A stretch of DNA of 12,749 nucleotides from Triparma columacea. Taxonomy: Eukaryota > Sar > Bolidophyceae > Parmales > Triparmaceae. The position numbers were made by a program, and so were the translations under genes. The stretch spans positions 1 to 12,749 of the forward strand of contig BRYA01000659.1 of NCBI GenBank assembly GCA_030267965.1. Direction: 5' to 3'. How positions within the stretch are numbered: the first letter of the stretch is position 1; each line of letters begins with the position of its first letter. Below are positions 8,551 through 12,749 of the stretch, in pieces. The notes beneath the pieces are model-generated. The model made no database searches and was not told where the DNA came from. It saw only the letters and a program-made list of their open reading frames with translations.

Positions 8551-10260
8551 TCACCTCTCTTGAACGAAATCCATCAGGGCCTCTTTCTCATCCTGCGCGC
8601 GCGAGAGGGGCTGCGTTAGTGCTTAGCTGACAGTCGCTCTACAACAACAATCGCGACGAACGCCACAAGAGGTGGTGGGCCCATTGTATCGTTGGTGCTG
8701 TGACCTCTCACCTCCTCAATAGCCGCGTCCTCCGTTAACTTTATATTGTCCAGGCCAGCAAACGCAGAGACGGCTCCAATGAGGAGCACGACGCCGTCAA
8801 ACACCAGGAGTGCGGTCGGGGAAGTTTTCAGGAAGTAACCGTTTACGAACTGTGCGATGAACGCGCCTCCCCTACCCGTGGCCGAGCAAATCGCGTAGCC
8901 TGAAGTTCTTATTGTCCATGACGGAAACTGCTCACAACCTACGGTACCGAGACAGTTCCAAGAAGCAGTCGTAAATATCTGGAAGAGGGACGCTGCCAGG
9001 ACGATAGGGAGGGGGCCAGTGACGAAGGCGAAGAGGATTGACGACGCAAACGATAGAAATAGGAAGAGGGCGAGGAGAGTTATTCTACTGTATCGGTCTA
9101 TTGTCACGAAGGATAGGATATTTCCCAGCATCCCGGCCGAGTTGAAAACCACCGTCAACATGTAGGCGTTATGAATGCCAACTTCCTCAAAGAGGGGGGT
9201 AATGAGGGACATCAACCCGAACGATGAAAAGGACAGGCAGAGGAAAATTAGTTGGAGCACGGTAGTCCGGGTTGTGAGGGGGGGGGAGTAAAGTTGTTGT
9301 ACGTGGCCTGTTAGGGTTTTGCAGAGGGGGACGAGTTTAATGTTTGGTTGCGTAGGTCTCGTTTCCTGCCGGGGGGGGGGTTGGGGGGGGGCGGTGAGCG
9401 GCGGTGAGCGAAGCGAACGGCGGTGAGCGAAGCGAACCGCTGAAGGGGTTTGGGGTGGGGGCTAATGTTGGGTCCAGTGTTCCAAGGAAGCTGTAGAGCT
9501 GTGGACGACACAAATCAACTTTACTTATAGTTGTGATCACCGACGGTACAGATTAACTTTACTTATAATCGTAATTCACATGTATGTATGTCTACACTCA
9601 CACCGACGATACAAATCGACTTTACTTATAATCGTAATTCACATGTATGTATGTCTACACTCCCCCCTCTCTTCTCACCTTGACGTAAACATTGACGAGA
9701 GCTAAAGCAACGATGCTAGGGAGAGCTGTGAAGAACTGGAAGAGGCGCCAGTCGTCCTCCCCCGTCCGCTCAAAAATGTTGTACGCGACCAGGGATATGT
9801 ACACCGATCCGTACAGGAAGAACCAGCAAACGTGATTGACGTTCCTGCCCCTGCTCTCGTCGGGGGAGGCCTCGTTGCAGATGGCGAAGACCGGGGGTAT
9901 CATGGCGCCCACCGCGAGACCGTTTAAGAGGCGGAGGGCGTTGAATACGAGGATGGAGGGGGAGAATACTGCGAGACCTGAAGCTAGGGAGGATAGGAGG
10001 AGGGAGGATAGGAGGAGGGATCTGCGACCTGTGATGTCGCCAAACACCAGGGCTACGAGACCTCCGAAAAACATCCCCACGAAAAGCAGGCTGGAAGTGG
10101 CGTCGATCCCGCCGTTGAAACTGAAAGCTTCAAGGAAGGAAGAGCTGTCGCGTAGATAGTTGAAGGATGTCATGTGCACGGCATCTGCGGCGTTGCAAAA
10201 TGCAAGGGACGCGAGGACGGGGAAAATCGAGGGCGGGGGGGGGGGAGGGGGGGGAGACAT
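8551..10260 (-). CDS. MFS transporter, sugar-porter/SV2-like, 3 exons
   Basis: Twelve-helix major facilitator carrier in a cell membrane; substrate unknown. Model: 10260-9679, 9365-8712, 8592-8551; phases 0 and 0, 425 aa. The first exon has six hydrophobic segments and motif GDITGRRSLL between TM2 and TM3, with NALRLLNGLAVGAMIPP in TM4. The second has six more, with SPPLTTRTT before TM7 and CEQFPSWTIRTSGYAICSA, which matches the family E-x-FP-x-x-x-R-x-x-G motif. The last exon gives an acidic tail DEKEALMDFVQER; reading through the donor at 8711 instead adds a hydrophobic, less likely end. The start is the ATG at 10260. Odd points: the loop after TM6 normally carries PESPR but here reads VYVK|ETRPTQP and is short, and the intron interrupting it (9678-9366, 313 bp) is the longest in the window. 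A skipped middle exon was searched for and not found. The kinase gene converges on this gene. Confidence 0.85.
9391..9440. repeat. GC-rich GAGCGAAGCG hairpin repeat in MFS intron
   Basis: Two full 19-bp units (GGCGGTGAGCGAAGCGAAC) follow a truncated GCGGTGAGCG copy. The last unit runs from GCGGT to ACCGC (9420-9440), so its ends are 5-bp inverted repeats around a GAGCGAAGCGA centre. It lies inside intron 9366-9678 and shares its core with the block at 7779-7829; relative to transcription the two are in opposite orientation. Confidence 0.75.
9503..9662. repeat. 63-bp minisatellite in MFS intron, about 2.5 copies
   Basis: Full copies at 9541-9603 and 9604-9662 share the string TTTACTTATAATCGTAATTC and then ATGTATGTATGTCTACACTC. 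A truncated 38-bp copy lies at 9503-9540. Read on the gene strand, the copy junction contains GTGTGAGTGTAGAC, close to the real donor (GTGAGAAG), and the truncated copy ends in GTCGTCCACAG, a good acceptor shape. It fills about half of the intron. Confidence 0.85.
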
Positions 10261-10274
10261 CAAAATAGAAGGTA

Positions 10275-10335
10275 GATCAGTGTGTAGGAAATTACGATTG
10301 TTGCGTTGTCGCGATCAGTGTGTAGGAAACTACGA
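10275..10335. repeat. Pair of 23-bp direct repeats upstream of MFS gene
   Basis: GATCAGTGTGTAGGAAATTA-cga at 10275-10297 and the same string with one A-to-C change at 10313-10335, period 38 bp. They lie 15-75 bp upstream of the MFS ATG, so probably in its promoter or 5' UTR. Confidence 0.8.
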
Positions 10336-10348
10336 ACTGGGAAGGTAG

Positions 10349-10423
10349 AGAGAAAGTGTGAGTTCTCTGTGTTTGGAAGATAGATTGAAAGAGAAAGTAG
10401 TGTATTCTCTGTCGTTGGAAGAT
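10349..10423. repeat. Duplicated 33-bp element with AGAGAA/TTCTCT hairpin
   Basis: Copies at 10349-10381 and 10390-10423, period 41 bp. Each has AGAGAA then, after 8-9 bases, TTCTCT, followed by a GTTTGGAAGAT or GTTGGAAGAT tail. The hairpin arms are identical in both copies while the loop differs (AGTGTGAG against AGTAGTGTA), so the paired arms are the conserved part. Confidence 0.75.
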
Positions 10424-10738
10424 TAACTGGAGATGTACGTCACGCGACGGAGAAAAAGGCTCGACGACTGGTGTGCGTTTTGATAACCTATCAGCAACAA
10501 CAGGAACTATGTTAAAGGAACTGGTGATCTCCTTTCTTTCCTGTACATATTTTCTTGGGGGTTAATCGTGTACAAAACCCTGTGATTTTGACATTTGCGG
10601 TTTTGGCCGTATTCATCAACGCTTCCCCTCGCTTTCCTACCGATCCTTCTCATTTTGGATCTGCAAGTGCTTGCCCCTAACAACATCCCGAAGATCTCAC
10701 TCACTGGGGCCATTTTCAGGAAGCCTGAGGGTACGGTA

Positions 10739-12013
10739 ATGAGCAACTTGGAGAATATGGGAGAGACAACAACGAAGGAGGAGAGGCGTAGGGTGAAAAT
10801 AGAGCTTCCCAGAGGTTATGGTGAGGTTGATCAAGCTGGTTGCAAGGTGGAGGATGTTGGGGGTGAGAGTAGCTTTGAGGAATGGGGGGGAGGTGGAGTT
10901 GGGGAGTTCGTTTGCTTGTACAGTGACGAGGAGGAAGAGGAGGATGAGAAAGAAGAGGAGGAAGAGGACGTTGGTGGGGGATTGCTTTGTGGGGTGTGTA
11001 AGGAGGAAGAGGGTAGTGAAGAGGAGGAAGTGGATTTGTGTTCGATAGACTCTAACAGCGACGACAGCGAAGAGGAGGGGGGAGGGGATGGGGAGGAGGA
11101 GGACGACGACGACGAGGAGGAGGACGAGGATCTAGTCTCGATTGATGAGGATAGGGACGAAGAGGCAGAAGTCGAAGAGCAAGCTGTGGGCAGTATGAAG
11201 GATGGAAAGAAGTTTGTTTGTAGTGAACCTGGGTGCAGCTACAGGACAAACAGGAAAAGTTGCCTCAAGCAGCATCGTGCAGATATCCACAATAAAAACG
11301 TGACCTGGCACCACTGTGAGGACTGCGACTACAAAACCAAACAAATTGCCAATTTCAAGAGGCATCGCGCATTCATCCACAATCAAAATGTGACCTGGCA
11401 CCACTGTGAGGACTGCGACTACAAAGCGAAGCAAAAAAGCGACCTCAAGCATCATCGCGCAAATATCCACAATGAAAACGTGATCTGGCACTACTGTGAA
11501 GACTGCAACTACAAAACGAAGCAAAAAGGCGACCTCAAGAAGCATCGTACAAATATCCACAATGAAAACGTCACCTGGCACCACTGTGAGGACTGCGACT
11601 ACAAAGCGAAGAAAAAAAGCACTCTCAACAAGCATCGCGCATTCATCCACAATGAAAACGTGATCTGGCACCACTGTGAGGTCTGCGACTACAAAGCGAA
11701 GCATAAAGGCAATCTCAAGAAGCACCGCGCATTAATCCACAACAAAAACGTGACCTGGCACCACTGTGAGGACTGCGACTACAAAGCGAAGCAAAAAAGC
11801 ACTCTCAACAGGCATCGCGCATTGATCCACAATGAAAACGTGATCTGGCACCACTGTGAGGACTGCGACTACAAAGCGAAGCAAAAAAGCGACCTCAAGA
11901 TGCATCGCGCATTGATCCACAATGAAAACGTGACCTGGCACCACTGTGAGGACTGCGACTACAAAGCGAAGCACAAAGGCTCTCTCAAACGACATGTCGC
12001 CTCAATGCACTAA
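10739..12013 (+). CDS. C2H2 zinc-finger protein with acidic N-terminus and 9-finger array
   Basis: Probable DNA-binding protein, single exon, 424 aa. The start is the ATG at 10739 (MSNLENMGETT); the frame is open upstream but only from a TTG. Residues of about 60-155 are rich in Asp/Glu with short Cys-containing interludes (LLCGVCKEEEG), possibly an activation or histone-binding region. Finger 1 begins at C161 (CSEPGC-x12-H-x4-H). Fingers 2-9 are near-identical 30-residue units: C-E-D-C-DYKAK, 12 residues between second Cys and first His, H-x4-H, and a linker N-x-N-V-(T/I)-W-H instead of TGEKP. Variable residues cluster at helix positions -1, 2, 3 and 6 (for example Q-S-D-H, Q-G-D-K, K-S-T-K, H-G-N-K). 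The last finger ends KRHVASMH, directly before the stop. Target unknown. Confidence 0.9.
   Translation: MSNLENMGETTTKEERRRVKIELPRGYGEVDQAGCKVEDVGGESSFEEWGGGGVGEFVCLYSDEEEEEDEKEEEEEDVGGGLLCGVCKEEEGSEEEEVDLCSIDSNSDDSEEEGGGDGEEEDDDDEEEDEDLVSIDEDRDEEAEVEEQAVGSMKDGKKFVCSEPGCSYRTNRKSCLKQHRADIHNKNVTWHHCEDCDYKTKQIANFKRHRAFIHNQNVTWHHCEDCDYKAKQKSDLKHHRANIHNENVIWHYCEDCNYKTKQKGDLKKHRTNIHNENVTWHHCEDCDYKAKKKSTLNKHRAFIHNENVIWHHCEVCDYKAKHKGNLKKHRALIHNKNVTWHHCEDCDYKAKQKSTLNRHRALIHNENVIWHHCEDCDYKAKQKSDLKMHRALIHNENVTWHHCEDCDYKAKHKGSLKRHVASMH
11291..12010 (+). repeat. Eight 90-bp coding tandem repeats (zinc-finger units)
   Basis: Units start at 11291, 11381, 11471, 11561, 11651, 11741, 11831 and 11921, exactly 90 bp apart with no indels. 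Most units share long identical stretches such as CACCACTGTGAGGACTGCGA. The linker codon alternates ACC (Thr) and ATC (Ile) across units 2-8, and STLN occurs in alternate units, suggesting expansion in 180-bp steps. Confidence 0.9.
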
Positions 12014-12250
12014 AATCCAGTACGTTTATAAAACAAGAAATATGAAGGTGCATTCCCGAATCACCCCCTCCCCCCCCCTGACCGTCGCCTCGTCGCTCCC
12101 TCTTGTCCTGATAAGTTTTTGGTTGGAAAAAGGTTCTGTCTGGGTTACGTAACGATGGAAGATGATGGAAGCTGTTTATTTCCAGGAGAGAAGAAATACA
12201 GGGGGGTTGGGGACAAACATATATGAATGGACGGGTGTGTGTTTAGTACT
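12014..12250. other. Convergent 3' region between zinc-finger and SMR genes
   Basis: These 237 bp have no gene. The stretch includes ATAAAA shortly after the zinc-finger stop (around 12029) and a TG-rich stretch at 12235-12265 next to the SMR stop. It is probably both 3' UTRs. Confidence 0.5.
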
Positions 12251-12633
12251 TTAAATGTGTGTGCGTTGTGTGTGAGTCATATTTTCAGAGGAGTCCCCCG
12301 CCCCCTTCTCCTCCTCCCCCTCCTGAAACTTGAGCATGCAGACCCCCAGTATGATGACCCCAATGGCAGCCACCTTTGTAAACGTTACCCTCTCCCCGAA
12401 GTAGCAGAACCCCGCGAGGCTCGTTACCAGGGTTCCGACCCCGCTCCACACCGCGTACGTGACGCTGAGGTCTATCCGCTTCAGGCAGATTGGGAGGAGG
12501 GTGAAGGAGATACCATAGCAAAGGAAGATCATTACGGAGGGCCAGAAGTGGGTGAAGCTGTCTGATAGCTTCATGCAGATCGTACCAGCGGCCTCACTAA
12601 GGATGGCGAGTGAGAGGAGGAACCAGCTGAAGG
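12251..12633 (-). CDS. Small multidrug resistance (SMR/EmrE-like) transporter, 5' end missing
   Basis: Four-helix proton-coupled drug or quaternary-ammonium exporter of the SMR family; bacterial members work as dimers. The frame stops at 12251. The exon probably begins at 12633 after a CTTCTCAG acceptor (phase 1), because TM1 (FSWFLLSLAILSEAAGT) lies before the ATG at 12574. All hallmarks are present: the essential Glu in AILSEAAGT, MKLSDSFTHFWPS, the Tyr in LCYGISF, YAVWSGVGT with its Trp, FGERVTF and TM4 IGVIILGVCML. A 25-residue hydrophilic tail follows TM4, longer than in bacterial proteins. The start codon and any targeting sequence must be upstream: there is no ATG in this frame or in any minus-strand frame between 12634 and 12749. 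Confidence 0.85.
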
Positions 12634-12656
12634 CTGAGAAGGGAGTGTATATGGGG

Positions 12657-12749
12657 TTAATTGTGAATAAATGTGATTTCGCCGCGTCGCTCGGTGATGG
12701 GGGTGGTATCTACGCTCTCGGTCCCCAGCAGGACAGCGTGATGGAAGGG
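12657..12749 (-). other. Open frame running off the window edge, unrecognised
   Basis: A minus-strand frame is open from the window end to TAA at 12657-12659, with the tail VLLGTESVDTTPITERRGE then ITFIHN. It could be the 3' end of another minus-strand gene just upstream of the SMR gene, part of an upstream SMR exon, or chance. No family recognised. Confidence 0.25.

Larger units (their letters stand above)
10261..10738. promoter_or_regulatory. Divergent intergenic region between MFS and zinc-finger genes
   Basis: These 478 bp have no convincing gene: the longer open frames on both strands begin with TTG rather than ATG and resemble nothing I know. The region holds two sets of short direct repeats (10275-10335 and 10349-10423) and ACGTCA at 10437-10442 (TGACGT on the minus strand), and it presumably carries both promoters. 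Confidence 0.55.

Noticed and set aside
8616..8711. MFS ending with a hydrophobic tail MGPPPLVAFVAIVVVERL to a stop at 8616
   Set aside because: A GAG|GTGAGA donor, a CTAAC branch-like site and a CGCGCAG acceptor lead to an acidic tail more typical after TM12. Without transcripts it remains the alternative.
9311..9540. Minus-strand frames of 66-67 residues beside the minisatellite, considered as a middle MFS exon
   Set aside because: They are Pro-rich, resemble no transporter loop, and no GT donor of the required phase follows.
10507..10746. Minus-strand frame of 79 residues in the divergent spacer
   Set aside because: It opens with TTG, not ATG, has no recognisable domain and overlaps the zinc-finger start; chance frame.
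11132..11995. Long minus-strand open frames antisense to the zinc-finger array, reading as repeated FLRFVVAVLTVVPGHVFIVD units
   Set aside because: They mirror the 90-bp coding repeat on the other strand; the plus-strand reading has exact C2H2 spacing and explains the DNA fully.

Overview
This window is nuclear DNA from a compact eukaryotic genome. Six protein genes lie in 12.7 kb, five of them split by short GT-AG introns (mostly 74-175 bp) with GTGAG-type donors. The best guess is a photosynthetic stramenopile (diatom/bolidophyte/Parmales type). The reasons are a signal peptide followed by an 'ITAF|SSP' motif resembling the ASAFAP plastid-import signal on one protein, a flagellar dynein-assembly factor, and TGACGT bZIP-type sites in the upstream regions. 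The taxon is inference. No rRNA, tRNA, CRISPR array or autonomous transposon was seen. Exon models were built by hand from splice signals, phase and family similarity.

Left part, minus strand, head to tail: a UbiE/COQ5/MenG-type quinone methyltransferase (80-1317, 2 exons); WDR92/DNAAF10, a WD40 co-chaperone of axonemal dynein assembly (1602-3063, 3 exons, 357 aa); and PRORP, protein-only RNase P (3256-6129, 6 exons, about 798 aa, PPR region plus NYN nuclease, predicted plastid-targeted). A 246-bp bidirectional promoter (6130-6375) with a perfect TGACGTCA separates PRORP from the next gene.

Middle: a plus-strand LAMMER/CLK-type kinase (6376-8489, 5 exons including a 48-bp microexon). It converges, with only 61 bp between stop codons, on a minus-strand 12-TM MFS transporter (8551-10260, 3 exons). 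The kinase and transporter genes each have an enlarged intron carrying related GC-rich GAGCGAAGCG hairpin repeats, and the transporter intron also holds a 63-bp minisatellite.

Right part: a 478-bp divergent spacer with two sets of duplicated short elements; an intronless C2H2 zinc-finger gene (10739-12013) whose 8 near-identical 90-bp units vary mainly at predicted DNA-contact residues; then a minus-strand small multidrug resistance (SMR) family gene whose 5' end lies outside the window.

The genes do not form a pathway. They look like independent housekeeping genes packed closely. The least ordinary elements are the zinc-finger array with a two-unit higher-order pattern, the intron-borne repeats, the plastid-targeted PRORP with an altered zinc site, and TGACGT sites in all four upstream regions fully contained in the window.
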